Positions 9,870-18,965 of a DNA stretch of 23,844 nucleotides are shown here, in pieces. The DNA comes from Spirogloea muscicola (lineage: Eukaryota > Streptophyta > Zygnematophyceae > Spirogloeales > Spirogloeaceae): the NCBI GenBank assembly GCA_009602725.1, contig WELB01000059.1, positions 221,220 to 245,063 of the forward strand. Reading direction: 5' to 3'. The notes under the pieces are model-generated. The model made no database searches, was not told the DNA's origin, and was given only the letters and a program-made list of their open reading frames with translations. The stretch's first letter is position 1. Each line of letters starts with the position of its first letter. Both the position numbers and the translations under genes were made by a program.

Positions 9870-10292
9870 CTGGAAGAGAGAAGGCGCGCGGTGCGCATGA
9901 AGTCGAAAGGGAGGCCAACTCTAGCCTTACAAATGTCCTGTTAACTGGGTAATGAGCTGGCTAGGGGGGACACTAATATCCCCGAGTGAGCACATGCATA
10001 TATGACAAGCCATACTGAGGAGCCAAACAACCACCACGGAAGCCACTAGCCTGGGATAATGCACGATCAGCACGCTGGTGAATTGCGAGTGCCTGGGAGC
10101 GCTGCAGACTCAATAATAGCCGCATTCTATAGCATGCAACGATGGCTTGCGGTACGCTAGAATGGCCTACGCTACCCGCCCGACTACGTCGGCGGGCATC
10201 GACATGCACTGCCAGGCGATGGAGGAGGGAAGACCACTTCGTTCCGTAGCCGCCGTATATGTCCGTGGCGCGCGGGAAGAAGTGGTCGCCCC
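9870..10292 (-). pseudogene. LINE family B C-terminal module and part of 3' UTR
   Basis: On the minus strand the frame reads GDHFFPRATDIYGGYGTKWS through QAIVACYRMRLLLSLQRSQA to HVLTRGY and a stop at 9973. It parallels 22800-23145 almost residue for residue. The 3' UTR part includes GGCCTCCCTTTC and CGCGCGCCTTCTCTCTTC blocks shared with 23250-23285. Its 5' continuation lies beyond copia-1, at 13651 and onward, so the two pieces are one gene copy split by the retrotransposon. Confidence 0.75.
10288..10292 (+). repeat. Target site duplication of copia-1, left
   Basis: GCCCC immediately left of the 5' LTR matches GCCCC at 13651-13655, immediately right of the 3' LTR. Five base pairs is the usual Ty1/copia target duplication length. 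Confidence 0.85.
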
Positions 10293-10891
10293 TGTTGAAT
10301 CTAGTAATATGGTGAATCAGCGGGTCGAGTGTTGAATATAGTGATATGGTGACATAGCGGGCCAGGCTGGGTGACCATCCCGTCTGTCTCATTGGGCCGT
10401 GAGAGTCTCCCCTGGATAAGAGGGAAAGAAGTGGCACTCCAAATGGGGGCAAGGGCTGTGATAAGCCAGCCCAAAAAGAATTGACAAGGGTTCGGAGGGG
10501 CCGACAAGCGTTTAGCAGCTACAGAGGGGCCTGAAGATGTCATGTCAGCACAGGGGGAGGATGGATAAGGGAGGCCTCGGGCACCCATCGGGCTTACTCC
10601 CCACATCTGAGGCCCAAGCAGTGCGCCCGTGCGCTCTAGCCATGGCTGCCACCCACCTTGAGTGAGGGCGGAGCCTGTGCTGTCTGTCTGACTGACTGTC
10701 TGAGATCTGAATCTGTCTGGCGCCATGAGCGCATCTGCATCTGTGCTGCCGCGACGAGGGCGGTCTGCTGGGCCCATGGACAAGGGCAAACGTCCGATGG
10801 AGGACTCTGACTGGAGAAAGGCAGAATCCGAGACTGCTGATGATAGCAGACAGGAGCAGGTACAGAAGCGGCCAGGGCAGGAATATCAACA
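10293..10891 (+). repeat. Copia-1 5' LTR, 599 bp including a 149-bp insertion
   Basis: It aligns with the 3' LTR at 13208-13650 over its whole length once the insertion at 10413-10561 is removed, leaving about 450 bp against 443 bp. The first part contains an imperfect internal duplication: TGTTGAATCTAGTAATATGG at the start and TGTTGAATATAGTGATATGG shortly after. Confidence 0.85.
10413..10569 (-). mobile_element. 149-bp hairpin-tailed insertion with TGGATAAG duplication
   Basis: TGGATAAG flanks the insert at 10413-10420 and 10562-10569, and the 3' LTR has a single TGGATAAG at 13320-13327. On the minus strand the insert runs from TCCTCCCCCTGTGCTGAC through a GGGCTGGCTTATCACAGCCC hairpin to a GTGCCACTTCTTTCC tail. 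It shares its last 80 or so bases with the family B 3' end. It has no coding capacity. It is either a SINE using the LINE B tail or a very short 5'-truncated LINE relative. Confidence 0.85.
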
Positions 10892-10949
10892 GGTTATGGG
10901 CCCACGCCCTGGGCTGCGGAGACGGGTTTTTTAAAAAGTTGTATCGAGC

Positions 10950-11150
10950 TTGCCACAAGGAGATGGTGAGATCAAGAAGCGCAATGAGGTCTGGGACGCT
11001 GTCGATGAGGGTAAAAAGTGCATGTCTGACTCAAGCAGGAAGTAGGATATGGACATTGAGACGAAGAATTGCGCGGCAAGAGACATAGCAATGGAAGGGA
11101 AGACGCTGGCGAAGCTCTTTGCGAGTTTTTGAAGGGCAGCATCTGCATTT
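10950..11150 (+). pseudogene. Possible gag relic of copia-1
   Basis: One plus frame reads GEIKKRNEVWDAVDEGKKCM, a stop, then DMDIETKNCAARDIAMEGKT followed by LAKLFASF. The position just inside the 5' LTR suggests gag, but I recognise no diagnostic gag motif. It could be unrelated captured sequence. Confidence 0.25.
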
Positions 11151-11500
11151 GCTGAGAGGCTACATACAGGACCTGTTTTGTTCTCTAGGTGCTGTACATC
11201 ATCCAGCTTCTGTCGTTTGCTTGGAGACAGGATCTGAATCAGGTGACGGAGTGCAAGCAAGATCAGTTGTCATCAATCTGGATCTTGATCAAGCAGCATG
11301 GTGTGCTGCCACATGCTGCCAACGACTGTCCGGAGCTGTTGCAACAGTGGGAGTTCTGAGCTCTGTGACCTGTGTGAGCCATGTGAGCCATGTGGGGAGT
11401 GTGAGCTGAAGAGGAATGGTCAACAGGGATGATCTGACTGTAGATTATGTGCTGGCTCGTCTCATATAAGGAGAGAGCATTGGAGGAGCAACATCGCAAT

Positions 11501-11592
11501 CTGATAGGTACTCTGACAGGACAGCTGACAGGGAGTCTGACAGGACCTCTGACAGGACAGCTGACAGGTAATCTGACAGGACCTCTGACAGG
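11501..11592 (+). repeat. 12-bp tandem array (CTGACAGGN + 3)
   Basis: About eight units of CTGACAGG plus four variable bases, where the last three alternate among CAG, AGT, CCT and AAT. In frame this would read LTGQ, LTGS, LTGP and LTGN repeats, but the frame is short. It lies within the internal region of copia-1. Confidence 0.85.
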
Positions 11593-11754
11593 GTTTGTGT
11601 TGAGGCCGCAGCCAGCGGCATCTGAGATCTCTATTACTTGCACCTGGATCTGAGTTGTGAAGCTCGAAGTCTGGAGTGCAAGTCTGAAGTCTGAGTGAAG
11701 CTATATTCTACATAGCTGCATCTGGAGCTCTGTATTTGCTGGCATCTGAGTAGA

Positions 11755-12160
11755 AAGGTCTGGCTGTAGTGAGCAGCATCTGAGATATCTGGTACCTGGC
11801 AATGTGAGGAGGTCATTATCTGGCAGCTATGCTAGATCTGGCTGCAATTAGCAGCATCTGGGGTTTCCAACATATCTGGCTGCAACTAGCAGCATCTGAA
11901 GATTCTGAGGTTTCTGAATATCTGGCTGCAGCTAGCAGCATCTGAGGGTTCCGATATATCTGGCTGCAGATAGCAGCATCTAAAGATTCCGACATATCTG
12001 GTGTCTGGCGACATGTGGTGATGAAGTTCTGATAATTGTGCTATTCTGGCTGCTCTAGCAGTATCTGAGGTATTCGAAATCTGAGGCATCTGAGGCATTC
12101 TGGCCATTGTGCGATTCTGGCTGCGCTAGCAGCATCTGAAGTATCTGAGTATCTGGTATT
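11755..12160 (+). repeat. Degenerate tandem repeat, unit about 36-44 bp
   Basis: At least six units share TCTGGCTGCA, then a few bases, then TAGCAGCATCTGA and a variable CTGAGG-type spacer. Each unit contains a small GGCTGC/GCAGC inverted pair. The array fills the middle of copia-1, where gag-pol would normally lie. Confidence 0.75.
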
Positions 12161-13063
12161 GCCGGCATGTGGAGTTATGATAATCTGGCTGTGTGCGTTG
12201 AGCAATTGGTTACGAAACAGTAGGAGATTTGGATCTGGAGCCGCGGTTGCAGACACATGAACAGGTGCAGGCACAAGATCCAAAGTAGGGACTGACAGGT
12301 ACAGGTGCAATTGGGAGTTGGAGATCTGAGAGGTGCATTGCTTCATGCATATTTGCAGCACAACATATTGTGGCAGGAGGTGCGCAGGGAAGTTGCAGTT
12401 GCAGGCGTGACCAGTCTGGCAAGTACTGCACAAATGTGACATTGACAAGATCTGGCAGTCCTCTCTAGCTGGGGCATCTCAATGGTCAATTGACCTGCAT
12501 TTTCTTTGGGATCTGAGTGAAGGCTTTGATAGTTGCTGAATGAGTTGGACTATGTAAGTGAGCAACAAAGGAAGAGTTCTGGTAGGAGCCTTGCAGCAGA
12601 GCAGCAGTTGTGTAGCGAGACTTGAACAGCAAAGCATAGTAGCAGATTGGCAGTGCATGTTTCTGAGGTGATTCAAGTGCAGTGGGAGCAGAGATGTGGA
12701 GACTGCAGTCTGCAGCCTGAAGGCTAAGTGAGGGCTTGAGCAAGATGATGTCCAACTGGAGCAGGAACTCAAGAATGTCAAAGACAGGCAACAGATGGTA
12801 CAGGTGCCTCAGTGAGAGGCAGTGACGCATTGTTATGTATAGCTGTGGCAGTATGACCAGACAATCGCAGAAGTGGGAGTAGCTCAATTGTTCACGATTT
12901 TGAGTGGGAACGTTGGCAAGCTGTGAGCAGGATACTAAGGCATTCGCAGGGGACCAATGACTTCTGGGTGACATTCACGAGTGAGAGATGGAATCAGTAA
13001 GTTGGTGGGCTACTGTGCAGAAGATGGCAACAAATCTCGTGTACCAGAAGACTGTGACGACTT
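12161..13063 (+). other. Copia-1 internal sequence, no gene recognised
   Basis: This stretch is stop-rich in all plus frames and I recognise no retroviral-type domain. Minus-strand frames across 12041-12974 are Ser/Leu-rich and look like shadows of the repetitive composition. Confidence 0.5.
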
Positions 13064-13201
13064 CGAATGGCTGAGAAGACTGTGGATTTCTTTCTTCGTC
13101 AAGTACAACAGCTGACTGGAGATATTCTGACAAAGGGCTCGCGTAAGCTCAAGTATGATAGATGTAGAAGTTTGCTAGGTCTGGCTAATTCACGTATTTA
13201 G
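13064..13201 (+). pseudogene. Copia-1 pol C-terminal relic
   Basis: The frame reads MAEKTVDFFLRQVQQLTGDI followed by LTKGSRKLKYDRCRSLLGL and a stop at 13199-13201. A/DILTKG followed by K-x2-F/C-R-x-LLGL is the classic end of copia RNase H-bearing polyprotein. Only this last segment survives. A purine tract TGGGAG follows immediately before the 3' LTR. Confidence 0.8.
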
Positions 13202-13207
13202 TGGGAG

Positions 13208-13650
13208 TGTTGAATGTAGTAATATGGTGAATCAGCGGGTCGAGTGTTGAATATAAAACAAACAGCGGGCCGGGCTGGGTGACCATCCCGTCTGTCTCAT
13301 TGGGCCGTGAGAGTCTCCCTTGGATAAGGGAGGCCTCGGGCACCCATCGGGCTTACTCCCCAAATCTGAGGCCCACGCAGTGCGCCCGTGCGCTCTAGCC
13401 ATGGCTGCCACCCACCTTGGGTGAGGGCGTAGCGTGTGCTGTCTGTCTGACTGACTGTCTGAGATCTGAATCTGTCTGGCGCCATGAGCGCATCTGCATC
13501 TGTGCTGCCGCGACGAGGGTGGTCTGCTGGGCCCATGGACAAGGGCAAACGTCCGATGGAGGACTCCGGCTGCAGAAAGGCAGAATCCGAGACTGCTGAT
13601 GATAGCAGACAGGAGCAGGTACAGGAGCGGCCAGGGCAGGAATATCGACA
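13208..13650 (+). repeat. Copia-1 3' LTR, 443 bp
   Basis: It starts TGTTGAATGTAG after the GTGGGAG purine tract and ends AATATCGACA. It carries the uninterrupted target (CCTTGGATAAGGGAGGCC) for the insertion found in the 5' LTR. Confidence 0.9.
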
Positions 13651-14037
13651 GCCCCGGGGGTGGTCTTTATAGTGCCTCTCCTTCTTCCTCTCCGCATGAT
13701 GTGTCGCCCAACCTGGCACAGTCGGTGTGGGTCCCCCTGGTTGGAATGCGTCGATGAGAACGACGTCGAGGAGAAGACAAGGCCCACCACTCCGGGGGGT
13801 GGCCACCACATCCAGACGCCTGACGTAAGGCCTGCCACGCTTCTGGAGCACCGGCATGATGCCCGGCACCTCCACGGCCGCATGATAACCTGCCTCGCGC
13901 ACCAAGCCATGCGTTCGTTGTCGTACTCCTTGTAAAGCTCGCCCATCATGCCCATTGGGGCCACTGCCCGCTGCAGGTAGCATGTCCGTTGGCCGATGCA
14001 GGGGGTGAGATTGCCAACGCCAGCTGCGTGTCCCCAA
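13651..14037 (-). pseudogene. LINE family B nuclease-like core, 5' half of split copy
   Basis: The minus frame reads REAGYHAAVEVPGIMPVLQK, then RGRPYVRRLDVVATPRSGG, PCLLLDVVLIDAF, PGWATHHAERKKERHYKDHP and RG, and runs directly into the copia-1 junction. The next residues (GDHFFPRATDIY) are on the other side of copia-1 at 10287. The R-x-L-D-V-V followed by LLLDVV arrangement resembles the restriction-like endonuclease core of some LINE proteins, which I infer rather than see proven. The frame is open back to 14037. Confidence 0.65.
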
Positions 14038-14149
14038 GGAGAGGAACGGAAGGTAGGGGGTCGAGGTGTCTGCAGTCGTTCACGCAAAGTAACCACCACG
14101 TGAGCTGGTGTGCCGAGGGGGACTGTCCTGCTATTTCACGTCGAAGGCC

Positions 14150-14215
14150 TATTTGTGTTCGGGCTGGTTGTTCCAGCCCCTATTCTCAATGGGCGAGCAC
14201 TTTCTTCTTATTTGT
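14150..14215 (+). mobile_element. Family A 3' tail with hairpin
   Basis: GGGCTGG-TTGTT-CCAGCCC at 14161-14179 is followed by CTATTCTCAATGGGCGAGCACTTTCTTCTT, written here as CTATTCTCAATGGGCGAGC plus ACTTTCTTCTT. It is the 3' end of a family A element on the plus strand, with the coding part truncated away. From 14216 to 14422 I recognise nothing. Confidence 0.65.
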
Positions 14216-14422
14216 GTAGATTTGACTAGGACAGCTGACCTGCTTGACACGTGGATCCCTGCGGCTGAGTCATACAGTTTTGGGTGTGATCCGAGCCAAG
14301 GATGTGGGGACCACTCCCACCCTCTCTCTCGCGCTCTCTTTCTCGATCGAGGCGACCGCTCATCAAATGCGGACTACGACACCAACGGACTGACTACAAG
14401 GGCCAAAGCCCACGCACGACGC

Positions 14423-14964
14423 TGTAGCACTGTATAGGATGGCACCGTCGTTGGCGCACCACTCTGTTGGGACGAGGATGGGACCGCGATTGACACACTT
14501 CGTTGTTGAGACGAGGGCGGCTCTGCCATTGTGGCAACTCTTGATGCGGCAAGAACAGCAGCGACGACGGCAACAGCGGCGGCGGCGGCTGCAGCAGCGG
14601 CGAGCTGGACTTGGCGGGGATCGGCGGCGTACGCCCTAGTGAGTGCACGGAGGCCAGTCCCTCCAGCCCCTCAAACCCTGAACCCGGCGGTTCGCCCTAG
14701 CGCCACCAGCCTGGATCTCAAGGGTCGGCTCGGCGCCATCCCCAACGGTGGTCATCCAATCGATCCACCAACCGCTGAGACCACCGGACTCCCTAGCTCA
14801 GGGATAAACACTGAGCCCCTCAGTACCCCGCCGACACACTGCTATGTGTGAGCCTCACAAAGCGCGCATTGAGGTGGTACCGCGCGGCTCCACACACAGC
14901 ACCTAGACCTAGATCAGACGAGCTAGCACAAACAGAGTTCCCGCCAGACTCTCTATACTCAACA
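14423..14964 (-). repeat. Copia-2 3' LTR
   Basis: On the minus strand it starts TGTTGAGTATAGAGAGTC and ends CAGTGCTACA. It is the same length as the 5' LTR at 19672-20213 and collinear with it. Confidence 0.92.
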
Positions 14965-14976
14965 CTCCCACTCTAG
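14965..14976 (-). promoter_or_regulatory. Copia-2 polypurine tract
   Basis: AGAGTGGGAG (minus strand) abuts the 3' LTR, where plus-strand DNA synthesis is primed in LTR elements. Confidence 0.7.
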
Positions 14977-15516
14977 CAAGTATGAGTCTGAGTCATCTCT
15001 AGACCAAATTGCTGGATGCACTTGCGATGCTTTAGCTTGCCTACTCCTTTGGTTAAGGTATCGGCAGCCATGCTATTGGTTGGGCAGTATTGGAAACAGA
15101 CTCTACCTGCCTCAATGAGCTCCCTCACAAAATGCCATTGAACATCGATGTGCTTGCTTCTACTGTAATGCACCGGGTTTTTCATGAGTGCGTGACTTCC
15201 CTGATTGTCACTGTAGATCAGGGTTGGAGCTTGTTGAGGAAGCCAAATTCTCCGAGCAATCTTGTCAACCAAACAGCTTCTTTACTTGCTTGGGTAGCCG
15301 CCATATATTCTGCTTCCATAATGGTAATGCCACAGATCGCTGTCTCTTGCTGCTCCAAGATATGGCCGCTCCTCCCAGCAAGAGCACATAACCTGTGGTG
15401 GATCTTCGAGTATTCAGGTCCCCACCCCAGTCTGCATCAACATAGCCACAAAGAGTTGACAAACGCTCAACACTATGTCCCAGTTGTTTCTCATCATCAA
15501 CTCCTGATGCAGCCAA
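14973..15516 (-). pseudogene. Copia-2 RNase H domain, three frames
   Basis: From 15516 the minus frame reads [12 protein letters not shown], then [20 protein letters not shown] and [19 protein letters not shown] frameshift near 15330 moves to [21 protein letters not shown] second near 15265 moves to TLIYSDNQGSHALMKNPVHY, SRSKHIDVQWHFVRE and MAADTLTKGVGKLKH before the stop at 14973. The D, E and D positions of the RNase H active site (DADW, EAEY, SDNQ) are all present in sequence, but the frame is broken twice. The domain was once complete. Confidence 0.88.
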
Positions 15517-15527
15517 AGAGAGTGACC

Positions 15528-15678
15528 CAGAGCGGGACGACCTGCCACGGCCCCTATTCTGTGACAGAGTCGGGGCCCAGTTTCGTTTCAGAGTGATCGA
15601 GGCAGCAGTTCGAGCAGACAGCGCAGAGCGGGACGACCTGCCAGGGCCCGTATCCTGTGCAGACTCGGGCCCAGTTTC
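15528..15678. repeat. Pair of about 55-bp direct repeats, 96-bp period
   Basis: CAGAGCGGGACGACCTGCCA starts both copies (15528-15584 and 15624-15678), and both end in a GGGCCCAGTTTC-like block. They sit between the copia-2 RNase H and the nested LINE fragment, so they belong either to the insertion or to a local duplication made during it. Confidence 0.7.
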
Positions 15679-15740
15679 TGTCCAAAGTAAATTGTACAGC
15701 AGTCAGAGTAGAAGACATAGAAGGAGACAACCTGGGAGAT

Positions 15741-16080
15741 AGAGCTCGCCCATTGAGGATAGGGGCTGGAACAGCCAGCCCAAAAAAGAATGGACAAAGT
15801 ACGAGAAGGGAGCCAGGGGAAGCGCTAAGAAAAACAAGCACAAGAAGAAACAAAGCAGCTACGAATGACTCAGTAATTCCTGCTGAGCAGCCGCAGATCA
15901 GAGATGCTAGGGTCCTGGAAGTGGGTCCCCTGGACAGAGCCAGAGGCAGCAGCTAGGGCTCTTCCGGCACGAAGGTGCAGCGCACGGGCCATGGACCTCT
16001 GCAGCGAGACGGCCAAGCGCATGCGATACACTTGCGCCAGCGACCCGGCTGCAGGAAAGTCTACCGGCTCACCATGGGAG
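15741..16080 (-). mobile_element. LINE family A fragment nested in copia-2
   Basis: On the minus strand, from 16080, the sequence matches the family A module PAAGSLAQVYRMRL through LLSR-x-Y and a stop near 15868. It continues through the 3' UTR and the terminal hairpin (15763-15781) to the CAATGGGCGAGC tail. It splits copia-2 between the RT end (16169) and RNase H start (15516). The precise boundaries and target duplication are blurred by about 85 bp on one side and 200 bp on the other that I cannot assign. Confidence 0.8.
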
Positions 16081-16168
16081 GGCCCCCGTCCTTTGAGGAG
16101 TTCAGGGCCCGCGTTCTGTCACTCGTAGAAGAGCGATGCTGGAGTCCGCTCTCTGCTCCAAACGCAAG

Positions 16169-17416
16169 TCACGTACTTGTAGTCCCAGCAAGATACCGGA
16201 AAATTCGTTTGACGACTTGCCAGTGGGCCATCCCAGGATGTTGCATGAATTGACTAACTACTCCAACTGCTGCTGCAAGATCTGGTCTCGTCCCAGTCAT
16301 TAGATACATCAGGCTGCCCACAGCCTGCTGATATGGTATATTGGGCATCTCGGCCTCCGCTGCTGCTGACTGTGGCTCCTGCTCCTTTGTCAATGTCAGC
16401 TTTAGGTCAATGGGAGTCCACACCGGCTTGCAACCCTCCATGCTGAACTGCTGCAGCACCTTCTCAGCATATCGGACCTGTCCCAACTTGATGCTCCTCC
16501 GCCTTCTATCCCTGACCACCTGCATACCCAGCAGGTAGGACACCTCCCCAAGATCTGACATCTTAGATCTGCTGCACAGCAAACCCTTCACCCTGTCGAC
16601 ACTCTCCAGACTAGGGCTGAGTATGAGCAGATCATCCACGTGCAGAGTTAACAGCACCACAGGCTGTGCTGGCTCCCGCAGTACATAGACGCTGGTGTCG
16701 CTGGTGCATCGCATAAATCCTGCCTCCTTCAACACGTCATTGATCTTGTAGTTCCACATTCTTGGCGCTTGCTTTAGCCATACAAAGACTTTTTCCAAGA
16801 GACAGACCTTGGTTGGCTGCTCTGGGTCAGCCAAACCCTCAGGCTGCTGCATAAATATATCCTCCTTCAAGTCTCCATTCAGAAAGGCTGTCTTTACATC
16901 CATTTGATGAACTCCAAAGTCCTTGATTGCAGCTAAACTCAATAACACTCGAATGGAGGTGTACTTGGCGACCGGTGCAAAGGTCTCGTCATAGTCGATC
17001 CCTGCGACCTGTGAAAACCCTTTCGCGACCAGCCTTGCCTTGTATTTCACAACTTCGCCATCTGCACCTCTCTTCCGCCAAAGGACCCACTTGCAACCAA
17101 TTGTCTTCCGCCCCTGCGGCAAGTCAACAAGTTCCCAAGTCTTGTTTTTTTCAATGGAATGCATCTCTTCAGCCGCGGCTAACTCCCACCGAGCAGCATC
17201 CTCCCTCTGCCTTGCTTGCGCCATGGTCAGAGCTTCGTCTATGGTAGCTGCAAGACCAAAGAAGTATGCAGGATCCTCCCTGACCTGTCTCGTTCTTGTA
17301 CTACTTCTTGGCTGCTGCTGCAGCTGCGGCTGCTCTTCTTCTAGCTGTTGCTGTGACTGGATTTTTTCCTCCTCGAGCTCTGTGATAATTGCCTCTCGCA
17401 CATCACTACTCTCCAC
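16169..17416 (-). pseudogene. Copia-2 reverse transcriptase domain, open frame
   Basis: The 415-codon open frame carries the standard copia RT blocks: NKTWELVDLPQGRKTIGCKW, YKARLVAKGFSQVAGIDYDE, TFAPVAKYTSIRVLLSLAA, HQMDVKTAFLNGDL, LEKVFVWLKQAPRMWN, LHVDDLLIL, and AVGSLMYLMTGTRPDL. The catalytic box reads HVDD (codons 16631-16642) where copia elements usually have YVDD, a change expected to weaken or abolish activity. The N-terminal part (VREAIITELEEE, Gln-rich) is the usual linker after integrase. The frame ends RIFRYLAGTTST-stop at the point where the nested insertion begins. It is the best preserved part of the element. Confidence 0.92.
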
Positions 17417-18965
17417 GTTCCCATTCTCATGCTGAACAGGCTATGCCAAGTCAGGGACCACAGATTCCAACTCCCACTGCGACTGAGTCCCCTTCTCAGC
17501 CACAACTTCCTCTGTCCTGCTGCCTTCCTCATTGAACAGGACATCCCTGCTGATGATGATGCGCTTGCCCTTAGGATCCCTCAGCCTGCACCCTTGCTAC
17601 TTTCTTCATACGCGACAAATAGGCACTTGGTACTCGTGGCATCTAGCTTGCTTCGAAGTTGAGAGGGTTTGTGTGCATATGCCTCACAGCCAAAACCCCT
17701 GAGATTGTGCAATATCTGGCTCTTAACCCGTCCACACTTCTTCTGGCACTCTCCCCTTCGCTGCTCGTGTGGGACACCTTGCTCGCAAGTAGTTTGCTGT
17801 CTTGACTGCTTCTGCCCAGAAATAAGCAGGCTGTCCACTGTCCTGTAGCATACACCTTGCACTCTCGAGCAAAGTGCGGGTCATTCTTTCCGCCACTCCA
17901 TTCTGTTCAGGATTGTAGGGAACTGTACGCTGATGTTGGACTCCTGCACCAGCCAAATATTGCTCAAGTTCCCTTGAAATGTATTCGCCCCCATTGTCTG
18001 AAAGCGGGATTCTGATTTGTTGCCCCACTTGGAATTCAACATGTGCCTTCCATCTTTGGCAGGTTTGGAGGATGCTGGACCTGTCTTGCAGGAAAGAACA
18101 CCAGCACTTTCTGGACAAATCATCAATGGACGTAACAAACTATCTTGCTCCTCCTGATGATCTGGTTGGTGCTGGGCCCCATACATCTGTGTGCACCAGT
18201 CCAAGCAAGTCACTAGCTCTGCTACCTCCTCCCAGAGGAAAGGGACTCCTGTGTTGCTTGCCTAGTGCACATCCTCTACAAAAGTCCATGTTGCAGTCGA
18301 CTTCACAAGGAAACCCTGTCACTCGGTGTTGTACTGCCATCTGTTTGAGATCACGCTCATTCAAGTGACCAAGCCTACGATGCCACAACCTCAAAATGTT
18401 ACTCTCTCCTATCACTGCCACGCTGCACTGTTGCCCTGTACAGAGCTCTCCGACCATCCAGCACAGTCCGCCACCCCTCTCCCCCACAGCCACCACCTCT
18501 TCAGTCCTAGAGAGGATCTTGCACTCCTGTGGTTGGAAGACGAGTTGAATATCCATTGTTGAGAGAGTTCACTGAGAGTAGATTCCTGGCCAACTGAGGA
18601 ACGTAAAGAACATCTTCTAGCATAATTCTTTTGGTCTTGCCCTTGACTCTGGTGATGATATCTACCCTGCCTTGTCCCGCAGCGAGAGCACTAGTATTGT
18701 TCCCAAACACGATGTAACAGTCTGTAACCTCCTTGTAGTCTTGCAACCATTCTTTTCTACAAGTCTTGTGAGCACTAGCGCCTGAATCTACCAGCCAAGT
18801 GTTGTACTCGCGACCTCCTTGGCTTACTGCTCCTGCTGCTGAGAAGTGTGAGGAACTGCTTGATCCTGATCGCCGCCTGTCGATCTGCATCTTTGCCTTC
18901 AGTGCAGGGCACTGAGCCTTCCAGTGCCCGGGCTGTCTGCAGTAGTTAGTCTGCAGTAGTTGCAC
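17417..18965 (-). pseudogene. Copia-2 protease and integrase, broken
   Basis: From 18965 the minus strand reads NYCRQPGHWKAQCPAL (zinc knuckle), NTWLVDSGASAHKT (aspartic protease, DSGA) and LEDVLYVPQLARNLLSV. After a frameshift near 18550 come LWHRRLGHLNERDLKQM and CRGCALGKQHRSPFP (integrase zinc-binding part), then HTDVWGPAPT. A TAG at 18140-18142 stands where Tyr is expected. Next are LSDNGGEYISRELEQYL and VPYNPEQNGVAERM (catalytic core). A frameshift near 17725 precedes LRGFGCEAYAHKPSQLRSKL, another near 17590 precedes RDVLFNEE, and a TAG is at 17441-17443. All domains were present but no frame is intact. Confidence 0.9.
18935..18962. repeat. 14-bp tandem duplication in gag zinc knuckle
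   Basis: GTCTGCAGTAGTTA (18935-18948) is followed at once by GTCTGCAGTAGTTG. Removing one copy restores the C-x2-C-x4-H-x4-C spacing of the knuckle and the frame between gag and protease. Confidence 0.9.

Larger units (their letters stand above)
10293..13650 (+). mobile_element. Copia-1: degenerate, non-autonomous Ty1/copia LTR element
   Basis: LTRs begin TGTTGAAT and end with ATATCAACA or ATATCGACA. They are flanked by a GCCCC duplication and by the two halves of an interrupted family B LINE. The internal 2.3 kb keeps only the very end of pol (DILTKG motif) and a purine tract before the 3' LTR. The rest is short-period repeats and stop-filled sequence with no gag, integrase or RT that I can recognise. 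The primer binding site after the 5' LTR is unclear: TGGGCCCACGCC begins five bases after the LTR. It probably moved, or decayed, using another element's proteins. Confidence 0.8.

Noticed and set aside
11501-12160. CRISPR-like array
   Set aside because: Units are 12 bp or degenerate 36-44 bp with no constant-length unique spacers, and the setting is a eukaryotic retrotransposon.
12041-12974. Minus-strand Ser/Leu-rich frames inside copia-1
   Set aside because: They mirror the CTG/CAG-rich repeats and contain no conserved motif.
14531-14851. 106-residue plus-strand protein, repeated at 19780-20100
   Set aside because: Both copies lie wholly inside the copia-2 LTRs, and the opposite strand holds the gag start. 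The frame is open because the LTR is GC-rich.
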